DNA from: Bacillota bacterium
GTDB taxonomy: Bacteria > Bacillota > UBA4882 > UBA10575
Assembly: GCA_012512605.1 (NCBI GenBank)
Contig: JAAZDX010000078.1
Span: 1 to 20,833, forward strand
DNA length: 20,833 bases
Direction of reading: 5' to 3'
Below are positions 7,550 through 14,285 of the stretch, piece after piece; within the stretch, counting starts at the first letter, position 1; each line of letters opens with the position of its first letter. A model generated the notes under the pieces. The model searched no databases, had not been told where the DNA came from, and saw nothing but the letters and a program-made list of their open reading frames with translations. The position numbers and the translations under genes were made by a program.

Positions 7550-7675
7550 ATGGCCGACAATATCGCAACAACTTTACGCATCCTGCTGCAGAGTTTATCA
7601 GTGACCTTTTTGGGAATGATCGTTATTTACTCCGCAATCAAATTACTTGTTAAGTATTTTCCAGAGGATAAATAG
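7550..7675 (+). CDS. 41-residue OadG-like small membrane subunit
   Basis: A very short gene with an excellent start: AAGGAGGT (7536-7543), 6 bases, ATG. The product is one amphipathic start (MADNIATTLRILLQ) and one membrane helix, with LSVTFLGMIVIYSAIKLLV (about 16-34) and a KYFPEDK tail. The VTFLGM motif in the helix is characteristic of the N-terminal helix of OadG gamma subunits. OadG proteins are usually near 80 residues with a periplasmic or extracytoplasmic metal-binding tail; that tail is missing here. Its place directly after oadB and before the terminator supports a role as a minimal gamma subunit that stabilises the beta subunit. That role is inferred. Confidence 0.82.
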   Translation: MADNIATTLRILLQSLSVTFLGMIVIYSAIKLLVKYFPEDK

Positions 7676-7734
7676 GCCTAGCACTTAGGGGCCAAGGCCA
7701 GTGTGGTTCCCGAAGACCACCTGCCTGAAGTAGA

Positions 7735-7767
7735 AAAGAGGCTTACGGGTGCATCCGTAGCCTCTTT
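7735..7767. terminator. Bidirectional terminator between the oad unit (+) and aroQ (-)
   Basis: AAAGAGGC (7735-7742) plus TACGG (7744-7748) pair with CCGTA (7755-7759) plus GCCTCTTT (7760-7767), a 13-bp stem with one bulged T at 7743 and a six-base loop. The AAA/TTT stem ends give U-rich tails in both directions: TTTAACTTTT on plus, and CTCTTTTCT on minus. The aroQ stop codon (7768-7766) overlaps the stem. Confidence 0.88.
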
Positions 7768-8221
7768 AACTTTTCCCTTCTTTTCCTTCGGTTTTAATCA
7801 GTTTGACCAAAGCCCGCAACCCCCACAAATAACTATCCGCGCCGAAGCCACAGATTAAACCGGCGGCGACCGGAGCCGTTAGTGACTGATGACGAAAGGG
7901 TTCCCGGGCATAGATATTGGTCAGGTGCACTTCGACCACTGGCTGGGCGACCGCGGCCAACGCATCACGCAGGGCGACACTGGTATGGGTATAAGCGGCT
8001 GGGTTAAGCAAGATCCCCTGTTCCGCCCCGTGGGCCTGGTGGATCCGGTCGATTAAAGCGCCCTCATAATTGGACTGGAAGAACGCCAGCTCCACCTGGA
8101 GTTCGTCCGCCAGTTTCCGTAGTTCATGGTCAATCGTTTCCAGGGTGACCCCGCCGTAAACCTGTGGTTCACGCACCCCCAAAAGATTCAGGTTCGGACC
8201 ATGTAAAACCAAGATCTTAAT
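7766..8221 (-). CDS. aroQ: 3-Dehydroquinate dehydratase, type II
   Basis: Removes water from 3-dehydroquinate to give 3-dehydroshikimate, step three of the shikimate pathway; a cytoplasmic dodecamer. The N-terminus reads (M)KILVLHGPNLNLLGVREPQVYG, the family signature, with the catalytic tyrosine in QVYGG. Further motifs are FQSNYEGALIDRIH, ILLNPAAYTHTSVALRDAL and the active-site histidine region VEVHLTNIYAREPFRH. No ATG, GTG or TTG fits the expected first residue. An ATT at 8221 does, and the AGGAGGG Shine-Dalgarno (8237-8231) is 9 bases from it, whereas the first standard codon, TTG at 8212, is 18 bases away and would remove KI and shift the start into the first beta strand. The AUU start is therefore preferred but unproven. 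Last gene of the aro run; 31 bases after aroB. Confidence 0.93.
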   Translation of the reverse strand: MKILVLHGPNLNLLGVREPQVYGGVTLETIDHELRKLADELQVELAFFQSNYEGALIDRIHQAHGAEQGILLNPAAYTHTSVALRDALAAVAQPVVEVHLTNIYAREPFRHQSLTAPVAAGLICGFGADSYLWGLRALVKLIKTEGKEGKS

Positions 8222-8252
8222 GATGGTAATCCCTCCTCGCCCTAGATCGTTT

Positions 8253-9350
8253 CTAAGCCGCGCCCATCCGGCGTAAGACCGGCAAAATCACGTCGGACGG
8301 CACATCTTCCTTTACCACTACTTCGCCAACTTTGGGACTTAAGACCAGACGGGGGTGGCCGTCCTTGACCTTTTTGTCCCATGCCATCCTGGCTAGCAGT
8401 CGTTCTGCTGGGATCCCCGCGATGGTGGTCGGCAACTCATAAAGCTGTAGGATTTCCAGGGTAGTTTGGCTCAGGTCCGGAGTCGCCAGGCCCAAAGCCA
8501 CGCTGATCGCCGCCGCCGCCGCCATCCCGATCGCCACTGCTTCCCCGTGCCGGTAAACCGTATAACCGGTCTCTGCTTCCAGGGCATGGCCGATCGTATG
8601 CCCATAATTGAGAATCGCCCGCCGTCCCCTTTCCCGGACATCTTCCGCTACTACTTGGGCTTTAAAGGCACAAGCGCGGGCAATGATCTCAACTAAAGCT
8701 TCGGGATCACGCTTGCGCACCGCTGCGCTGTGCTGACGAAGAAAGGCATCAAGGGTGCAATCGCCAATCAGCCCTGCTTTAATAATCTCCGCCAAGCCCG
8801 TTTTAAACTCCCGCTCGTTCAGGGTGGTCAAGACCTCTAGATCGCTCAGGACGACCGAAGGTTGGTAAAAGGAACCGATCAGGTTCTTCCCTTCCCGGTG
8901 GTTAACGGCTACCTTACCGCCGATCGAACTGTCCACCTGTGCCAAGAGGCTCGTCGGCACCTGCACCAGTCTTACCCCCCGGAGGTAAGTGGCGGCGGCA
9001 AAACCGGCCAGATCACCGATGACCCCACCCCCTAAAGCAAGAATCGCCGAATCCCTTTCCAAGCAGCCGACCGCCGCCGCATCATAGACCTTAGTCAACT
9101 GGTCAAGCCGCTTATAGGCCTCACCATCGGGAATGGTTACCGTCTGGACATCAAAACCGGCCCCTTCTAGCGCTTCCACCGCCATGTCCAGATACAGGGC
9201 ACCCACGGTCGGGTTCGTCACCACCAATATCTTCCCCGTCAACCCTTCCTCCCGTAGGATGGCCCCGACCCGTGCCAATAAACCGGAACCTAGATACAGG
9301 GGATAGACTTCAGTATCCGCCTTGATTTCCATCCGTCTTACCATTACCAA
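8253..9350 (-). CDS. aroB: 3-Dehydroquinate synthase
   Basis: Cyclises DAHP to 3-dehydroquinate, step two of the shikimate pathway, using NAD+ and a divalent metal. Visible motifs are SGLLARVGAILRE, the nucleotide-binding GGGVIGDLAGFAAATYLRGV, then PTSLLAQVDSSIGGKVAVN, the metal and substrate region NYGHTIGHALE, and YRHGEAVAIGM. The C-terminus is the expected helical region. Length of about 365 residues is usual. Three in-frame starts are close together: ATG 9356, TTG 9350 and ATG 9344. AGGAGG (9362-9357) abuts the first, is 6 bases from TTG and 12 from the second ATG, so TTG 9350 is favoured. The Shine-Dalgarno lies right after the aroK stop (9366-9364), so translation of the two is likely coupled. 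Confidence 0.95.
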   Translation of the reverse strand: MVMVRRMEIKADTEVYPLYLGSGLLARVGAILREEGLTGKILVVTNPTVGALYLDMAVEALEGAGFDVQTVTIPDGEAYKRLDQLTKVYDAAAVGCLERDSAILALGGGVIGDLAGFAAATYLRGVRLVQVPTSLLAQVDSSIGGKVAVNHREGKNLIGSFYQPSVVLSDLEVLTTLNEREFKTGLAEIIKAGLIGDCTLDAFLRQHSAAVRKRDPEALVEIIARACAFKAQVVAEDVRERGRRAILNYGHTIGHALEAETGYTVYRHGEAVAIGMAAAAAISVALGLATPDLSQTTLEILQLYELPTTIAGIPAERLLARMAWDKKVKDGHPRLVLSPKVGEVVVKEDVPSDVILPVLRRMGAA

Positions 9351-9363
9351 ATCCATCCTCCTT

Positions 9364-9924
9364 CTACGACCGACGGCCAGGCGACCCGGTATTGATTCCC
9401 CACCGCCGTGCCAGAAGAATAATCGCCGCCGCCACCTCTTCAGGTGTTCGTTGGTCGGTGTTGATTACTTCATCCGCTTCGGAGTAAAACTTTTCCCGCT
9501 CGTGGAGCAGTTCAGCCAGGACGTCCACGGGGTTTTGCCCGAATAGTAAAGGGCGGTTACCACTTAAGATCACGCGGCCGCCCAACACCTCTGGGGAAGC
9601 TTTTAGATAAATGACGAGGCCAAAAGACTGGAGGACCCTACGGTTCTCCCCATTCAGGACGGCACCGCCGCCGGTTGCTACTACCGTCCGGGTTTTTCCG
9701 ACCAAGCCATGGATGACCTCTTTTTCAACTTGGCGGAAGTAGGGCTCCCCTTTCTCCCGAAACAACGCCGGGATCGTACTACCGGTGGCTTCTTCGATCA
9801 ATCGATCCGTATCTAAAAACCCCCAACCCAGTTCCGTTGCGATGATCCGACCGACTGTTGTTTTTCCGCAACCCATCAGCCCCGTTAAGACTAGATTTGG
9901 CTTAACTTCCATCCGGTCCCGCAT
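9364..9924 (-). CDS. aroK: Shikimate kinase
   Basis: Phosphorylates shikimate at the 3-hydroxyl with ATP, step five of the pathway. The protein has 186 residues. It shows the P-loop GLMGCGKTTVG (about 15-25), the DTD substrate motif (FLDTD), YFRQVEKEVI with the conserved shikimate-binding arginine, the GGGAV motif and the lid region SGNRPLL. The frame is open much further upstream, but that part is the antisense-free overlap with aroC in another frame and has no family similarity. ATG at 9924 with GGGAGGG 5 bases upstream is the clear start. It lies inside the last codons of aroC (23-base overlap), suggesting translational coupling. Confidence 0.95.
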   Translation of the reverse strand: MRDRMEVKPNLVLTGLMGCGKTTVGRIIATELGWGFLDTDRLIEEATGSTIPALFREKGEPYFRQVEKEVIHGLVGKTRTVVATGGGAVLNGENRRVLQSFGLVIYLKASPEVLGGRVILSGNRPLLFGQNPVDVLAELLHEREKFYSEADEVINTDQRTPEEVAAAIILLARRWGINTGSPGRRS

Positions 9925-11116
9925 CCAATCCCTCCCGGTAGGAGTCGAAGGCCCGTTTAAGCTCGGGAAGGGTATCGCCGCCAAACTTCTCTTGGAAAGC
10001 GACGGCCAACACCCAAGCGACCATCGCCTCCGCCACAACGCCGGCAGCGGGGACGGCGGTGAGGTCCGAGCGTTCGGCCCCGGCCGTCCGTGGCTGCCTG
10101 GTCTTGAGATCAACCGATGGTAACCCTTGGTATAAAGTGGGGATCGGTTTCATCGCCGCCCGCAGGATCAGCGGTTCCCCATTGGTGATACCACCCTCAA
10201 TCCCCCCGGCCTGGTTGCTCGGCCGTTGCCATCCGCTCTCCGGCGTGAAATGAATCGCATCATGCATCTGGGAGCCGACCAGGTCGGCACCTTTAAATCC
10301 GGCGCCAAACTCCAACCCTTTAATCCCTGGAATGCCCATCACGGCTTGGGCCAACTGCCCATCGATCCGGCGGTCCCAGTGGACATGGGAGCCTAGTCCC
10401 GGTGGAACACCGGTGGCGTAGACCACAAAAATTCCCCCCAGAGTCTCTTTCTTCGCCCTGGCGGCTTCGATCGCTTCCACCATTGCTGCCGCCAGCTCCG
10501 GGTTGACGGCTCTAACCGGCGACTGATCGACCTGGTCTTGCTCGGTTGGGGTTAAAGGTTGCCCATAATCGTCCCCGACCCCGCCAATGCGGGTCACATA
10601 GCTTCCGACAAAAACCCCAAACTGTGCCAGAAGGAGTTTGGCAAAGGCCCCAACCCCCACCCGCGCCGCTGTCTCCCGGGCGCTGGCCCGCTCAATAATA
10701 TTGCGCAGATCAGTATAACCGTACTTGAAAGCCCCGCTCAGATCGGCATGACCCGGACGGGGCGTTGTTACTACCGTCGAAACTTTTTCGAGAAGCGGTT
10801 CGGCCGCCAAGGTCACCGTGGCCGCTTCCGGTGGGGTAAAGGGGGCCATCACCCCTGACCAGCGGGTCCAATCCCGATTATTAATTCGTAAACAGACCGG
10901 ACTGCCCATCGTCACACCGGATCGGACCCCCGATAATATCTCCACCTGGTCGCGTTCAATTCTCATCCGCCCGCCCCGGCCATAGCCCAGTTGGCGCCGG
11001 GCTAATTCCCGGTCGATTGCTTCCGGCGTCACCGGAACCTTCGCGGGAAAACCTTCAATGATTGCGACCAGGGCCGGTCCGTGGGATTCGCCAGCAGTCA
11101 AAAAACGCATACTCAC
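9902..11116 (-). CDS. aroC: Chorismate synthase
   Basis: Converts 5-enolpyruvylshikimate-3-phosphate to chorismate, the last step of the shikimate pathway, with reduced FMN. Motifs: the N-terminal RFLTAGESHGPAL, RRQLGYGRGGRM (about 40-51), the phosphate-binding RPGHADLSGAFKYG, the signature IIERASARETAARVGVGAFAK, and the C-terminal PIPTLYQGLPSVDLKT followed by ERSDLTAVPAAGVVAEAM. About 400 residues, slightly longer than many homologues because of a C-terminal extension. GTG at 11116 is favoured over ATG at 11110 because GGGGGAG sits 9 bases upstream of the GTG. It follows the comFB-like gene by 23 bases and overlaps aroK by 23 bases. Confidence 0.96.
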   Translation of the reverse strand: MSMRFLTAGESHGPALVAIIEGFPAKVPVTPEAIDRELARRQLGYGRGGRMRIERDQVEILSGVRSGVTMGSPVCLRINNRDWTRWSGVMAPFTPPEAATVTLAAEPLLEKVSTVVTTPRPGHADLSGAFKYGYTDLRNIIERASARETAARVGVGAFAKLLLAQFGVFVGSYVTRIGGVGDDYGQPLTPTEQDQVDQSPVRAVNPELAAAMVEAIEAARAKKETLGGIFVVYATGVPPGLGSHVHWDRRIDGQLAQAVMGIPGIKGLEFGAGFKGADLVGSQMHDAIHFTPESGWQRPSNQAGGIEGGITNGEPLILRAAMKPIPTLYQGLPSVDLKTRQPRTAGAERSDLTAVPAAGVVAEAMVAWVLAVAFQEKFGGDTLPELKRAFDSYREGLDAGPDGS

Positions 11117-11139
11117 TCTAAGTTACTCCCCCGTAATGA

Positions 11140-11424
11140 TCATTTTTCCGATCTTTTTGTCTGTCCATTATGCCGTGGATAGGCCGCCACCTGCCTGAGT
11201 GCTTGCATTACGGCAAGTAAAACATCGATCCGTACCTGGCGATCGCTCTGTTCAACCCGGGCAAAGATCTCCCCCAACAGGCTGGAGGCGTAACTTCCTT
11301 TAATTTTACTCAAGGCAAGCAAGACCACTTCTTGTCTACACTTTTCACACCGGCAGAATTCAGGATTGGCCTGTAGCGCTTCGTCTAAAAGCTCAAGAAC
11401 CAAATCTTCCATAAAGTTCTTCAT
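11140..11424 (-). CDS. ComFB-family protein (late competence development)
   Basis: A 94-residue protein with the ComFB pattern: the N-terminal NFMEDLVLELLDEALQ, a cysteine cluster CRCEKC (residues 24, 26, 29), then RQEVVLLALSKIKGSYASS (family: C-x-C-x-x-C-x-x-D(V/I)xxxALNxLPPxY), and a C-terminal amphipathic helical stretch. In Bacillus subtilis comFB lies in the comF operon with unclear function. Cyanobacterial homologues (CdgR/ComFB) have been reported as cyclic-di-GMP receptors. The family's usual D is E32 here and LPPxY is KGSY, so ligand binding should not be assumed. The cysteines suggest metal binding. It lies 21 bases after the secretin gene and 23 before aroC, so co-expression with a pilus-like secretin is very likely. 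GGGGGGA precedes the ATG. Confidence 0.85.
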   Translation of the reverse strand: MKNFMEDLVLELLDEALQANPEFCRCEKCRQEVVLLALSKIKGSYASSLLGEIFARVEQSDRQVRIDVLLAVMQALRQVAAYPRHNGQTKRSEK

Positions 11425-11445
11425 CCCATTCCCCCCAATTCCTCC

Positions 11446-13185
11446 TCAATAGTCATCATTAACTACCTGGTCAATGGGGACCGGTAAAATAATGATCTGA
11501 TCCGTGCGGAGCATCGTAACATCGGTAATACTGTTGATCTCCATCAGCAATTCAACAGTAGTGCCATAACGCTGGGCGATCCGCCAAAGAGTCTCTTTCG
11601 GTTGCAGTTGATAAAGATGACTTGGCGGAATCGGAATGCGGAGCGTCTGGCCAACTTGGAGCAAGCCGGAAGCCGCCAGGCCGTTTTCGTGGAGAATCGC
11701 CGCCGGTTCCACCCCGTACTTACGTCCGATCGAAAAAACGGTATCTCCTTTCACCACCCGGTACGCCACGCGCAAAGCAACGGGTAATGACTCTTTCTCG
11801 CTTTCTTCCACCACTGCGGGCACTTGATCCGGCGTAACCGGCACCAGATCCGGCACCTGCTGTGGTACGGCTGGTATTGCCGCCTCGCCTCTGGGCGGTT
11901 TGGCCTCCCCGAGACCAACCACTTCCGTTAGGACCTGAGGAGTCGGGGGCGGTGCCGGGGTAGCCGTCTCCGCCTCCGGTTGATTGCTGCTAATAATTTC
12001 TATATGAATCACCTCCGCACCAGCGGCGGGTGGTACCGGTGCGGCCGCCGTGGTTATACCCGTAGCTGTGGAGGCAGTTCCATCTAGTTGGGGCGTGAGG
12101 AACAAACAGACGGTTTTTTCTTTCGAAGGTCCTTCTTGTCCCGGGGTTAGCAGCAGTGCTGAGGCTGTATGCCCGGTAAAAGACAGACCGGAAAGTACAC
12201 AGGTTTCCCCCGGTGCCAAAGTCTGTTGGGCGATAATTTGGTTGTTTTCGATCTGCGGCACGCGGCGTCCATCGGCCGTATCAATCCAGCCGCCGATCCC
12301 GCTCACCGTCAAGGTCAGCTCAAGCCCAATCTCACCGTCCTCTCGGGGGTGGGGGACAACCTCAACCCCTACACCGACCCGCTGGTACTGGACCAAATTC
12401 ACCTGTGCGTTGGGGTTTGTCGTAATGACCGGATATTGGTCGCCAAGAAAGACCCCCCCGGGCCGGTTGCTATCTGCCCAAAAACGTTCGCCCGCCAGTC
12501 GCCGCCCCGCCACCGTTCGCCGCAAGGTATCGGTGGCCGTAAAAGCACCCAGCCGCAAAGGCGTATGCACCGACGTCCCGGGTATCGCCCAGTTTAACCC
12601 TTGTTCCTGGGCGTAATCCAACTCAATCTCGACCAACTCGGCAACCATAAGGTAAGGAGTGGCGCTCCGGTCCACTGCCGCCAGAACTTCACGGATATTC
12701 TCTGCTTCCAAAGCACTGGCCACAACATAAACTTCCTTCTGTGCCGCATCCACCTGGAGGCGCTCCCGGGACACAACCCGGGTCAAAGCAGCCACCACGG
12801 CCTCCTCATCCGCCAGTGACCATTGGTATTGCGCGGGAGCCCGCTGGTCTAAGGCAGCCGGATCCGCGCCGATCAGCGCCGTTCCTCCCACCCAGTGACA
12901 AGGATAACCGTGCATTTCTGCTAAAAGTCCAACTGTCTCCATCGCCGTCAAGCCCGGTTTGAGCGGAAGGGTTACCTTCCCCTGAACAACAGGGGCCAGA
13001 ATGATTGGAAACTCACCAAGCGCGGCCAGGCTACGAAAGACAGCCCTTAGATCGGCGTTGTCCAGATGCAACTCGGGCAACGTCCTGACACTCGGTTCCG
13101 CCCCTGCCAGCACCAACGGGAGCACTAATAAGAGCAGAAGAGGTAAAAAGCGGCGACTAAGCCTTTGAACTCTCACGTATAGCAT
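11446..13185 (-). CDS. Secretin (PilQ/GspD-like) with two C-terminal LysM repeats
   Basis: A 579-residue exported protein. The order is: a signal peptide (RRFLPLLLLLVLPLVLAGA, about 11-29); an STN-type secretin N domain (LHLDNADLRAVFRSLAALGEFPIILAP, about 39-105); an N1-like domain (about 118-172); a compact secretin core (about 178-368) with VAELVEIELDYAQEQGLNW, GVGVEVVPHPREDGEIGLEL, VPQIENNQIIAQQTLAPGETCVLSGL and the closing VCLFLTPQL; a Pro/Ala/Glu-rich linker (about 370-470); and two LysM domains (YRVVKGDTVFSIGRKYGV..., 475-518; YQLQPKETLWRIAQRYGT..., 524-568). Secretins form ring channels in outer membranes for type IV pili or type II secretion; LysM binds peptidoglycan. The core is shorter than in typical PilQ. 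ATG at 13185 has GAGGGTG 6 bases upstream. No pilM, N, O, P or ATPase gene is nearby, so its partner machine is unknown. Confidence 0.87.
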   Translation of the reverse strand: MLYVRVQRLSRRFLPLLLLLVLPLVLAGAEPSVRTLPELHLDNADLRAVFRSLAALGEFPIILAPVVQGKVTLPLKPGLTAMETVGLLAEMHGYPCHWVGGTALIGADPAALDQRAPAQYQWSLADEEAVVAALTRVVSRERLQVDAAQKEVYVVASALEAENIREVLAAVDRSATPYLMVAELVEIELDYAQEQGLNWAIPGTSVHTPLRLGAFTATDTLRRTVAGRRLAGERFWADSNRPGGVFLGDQYPVITTNPNAQVNLVQYQRVGVGVEVVPHPREDGEIGLELTLTVSGIGGWIDTADGRRVPQIENNQIIAQQTLAPGETCVLSGLSFTGHTASALLLTPGQEGPSKEKTVCLFLTPQLDGTASTATGITTAAAPVPPAAGAEVIHIEIISSNQPEAETATPAPPPTPQVLTEVVGLGEAKPPRGEAAIPAVPQQVPDLVPVTPDQVPAVVEESEKESLPVALRVAYRVVKGDTVFSIGRKYGVEPAAILHENGLAASGLLQVGQTLRIPIPPSHLYQLQPKETLWRIAQRYGTTVELLMEINSITDVTMLRTDQIIILPVPIDQVVNDDY

Positions 13186-13337
13186 GCTTGCACCCTCTTA
13201 TGTCTGGGCTTTTTACGTTGTCTTCACCCGCAAAAAGCTTATTATCCGGTTCCCCGGTATTCATCCATTTTATTGCATGATCTAACTTCGCGACGGGTGA
13301 AGTTTTTCCTGCCGCGCCCCGGATTTTGCGCACCGGA

Positions 13338-14216
13338 TTACGTTGAGGGCGGCGCGCCTTCTTCCAGCAATTCGTTTAATAACCGGTACAACGGGGTAAA
13401 AGGCGGAGTAAGCCCCGTCCACAAGCGACAGGCTAAAATCCCCTGGTAAATGAGCATCCCTAACCCTTCCAAGGTAGGCAAGCCGAGTTTCCGCGCCTCG
13501 CGTAAAAAGGTAGTTTTTAACGGATGGTAAACCAGATCGGCCACGAGACAACCACGGTGGCAAGCAACCAATGGAAAGGCGGGCTGTTCAGCGGTGGCGG
13601 GAAACATCCCTAGCGGGGTCGCATTGACCACTAAATCAGCCTCCGCCGCCACTTCCGCCAGGCCGGGATCGGCAAAGGAAAGTCCCACCGCCGGAAAGCC
13701 AATCCGGTCGCGCAAGGCCGCCTGCAACCTGTTGGTCTTCTCCGGATTGCGTCCGACCAGGTAAAGGGCGGCCACCCCTGCTTGGGCTAAGCGGAAGGCC
13801 AGCGCCCGCGCCGCCCCGCCAACCCCCAGCAGCACCACCTTTTTCCCCGTGGGCTCCATTTGCCCTTGGTGCCGGAGGGAAAGGAGAAACCCTTCCCCAT
13901 CGGTGCTATACCCGACCAGTTCGCCGTCCTCAGACACCACCGTATTCACCGATCCGGTCAGGAGGGCGTCGCCCGCCAAACGGTCCAGATAGGGCCCGAT
14001 CCTTTCTTTATGGGGGATCGTGATGTTGACCCCGCCCATGTTCAGACAACGGATCGCTTCCACCGCCGCCCCCAGTTCCTCCTGTTTAACCGCAAAACTT
14101 AAGTAAACCCCGTTAATCCCCAGAAGGCGAAAGGCCTCGTTCTGGAGGTATGGGGAAAGGGAATGCCCGACTGGATCGCCAAACAAACCAAACAAGCGTC
14201 GCTCCTCAATCTTCAT
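13338..14216 (-). CDS. aroE: Shikimate dehydrogenase
   Basis: Reduces 3-dehydroshikimate to shikimate with NADPH, step four of the pathway. Motifs: LFGLFGDPVGHSLSPYLQNEAF at the substrate-binding N-terminus, GGVNITIPHKE with the catalytic lysine, the catalytic aspartate in GYSTDGEGF, the Rossmann loop LLGVGGAARALA followed by VGRNPEK (NADP-type), VNATPLGMFP, DLVYHPLKTTFLREA and GLGMLIYQG. With the ATG at 14216 it has 292 residues, near the usual 270-290. An in-frame GTG at 14234 would add six residues but would include the Shine-Dalgarno GGGAGG, which lies 7 bases before the ATG. First gene of the aro run; the rnj terminator ends only 24 bases upstream. A 152-base gap separates it from the secretin gene. 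Confidence 0.95.
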   Translation of the reverse strand: MKIEERRLFGLFGDPVGHSLSPYLQNEAFRLLGINGVYLSFAVKQEELGAAVEAIRCLNMGGVNITIPHKERIGPYLDRLAGDALLTGSVNTVVSEDGELVGYSTDGEGFLLSLRHQGQMEPTGKKVVLLGVGGAARALAFRLAQAGVAALYLVGRNPEKTNRLQAALRDRIGFPAVGLSFADPGLAEVAAEADLVVNATPLGMFPATAEQPAFPLVACHRGCLVADLVYHPLKTTFLREARKLGLPTLEGLGMLIYQGILACRLWTGLTPPFTPLYRLLNELLEEGAPPST

Positions 14217-14240
14217 CTCCTTACCTCCCAACACAACTCT

Positions 14241-14274
14241 AAGAAAGAAAACTCTCCTGCCGTAAGGCAGGAGA
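14241..14274 (-). terminator. Intrinsic terminator after rnj, just upstream of aroE
   Basis: On the minus strand TCTCCTGCC (14274-14266) pairs exactly with GGCAGGAGA (14261-14253) around TTAC, followed by the pyrimidine-rich GTTTTCTTTCTT (14252-14241). The tract is interrupted by C residues, so read-through is plausible. The aroE start codon is only 24 bases further on. Confidence 0.82.
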
Positions 14275-14285
14275 ATTATTCGCCC

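Noticed and set aside
7698..7728. GTGGT/ACCAC hairpin just before the bidirectional terminator
   Set aside because: It has a bulged stem without a T-tract, and the strong terminator next to it explains the region.
9925..10113. 63-codon N-terminal extension of shikimate kinase
   Set aside because: The frame is open only because it overlaps aroC. The extension is Pro/Ser/Arg-rich without family similarity, and the ATG at 9924 has a proper ribosome-binding site.
13284..13304. AACTTC/GAAGTT stem between aroE and the secretin gene
   Set aside because: The T-run follows only in the plus direction, where no gene ends. In the transcribed minus direction there is no tail. A stem of 6 bp is too short to interpret.
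13186..13337. Separate promoter for the secretin gene
   Set aside because: A GATAAT is present but no acceptable -35 lies 16-18 bases upstream and there is no extended -10, so co-transcription from aroE is the simpler view.
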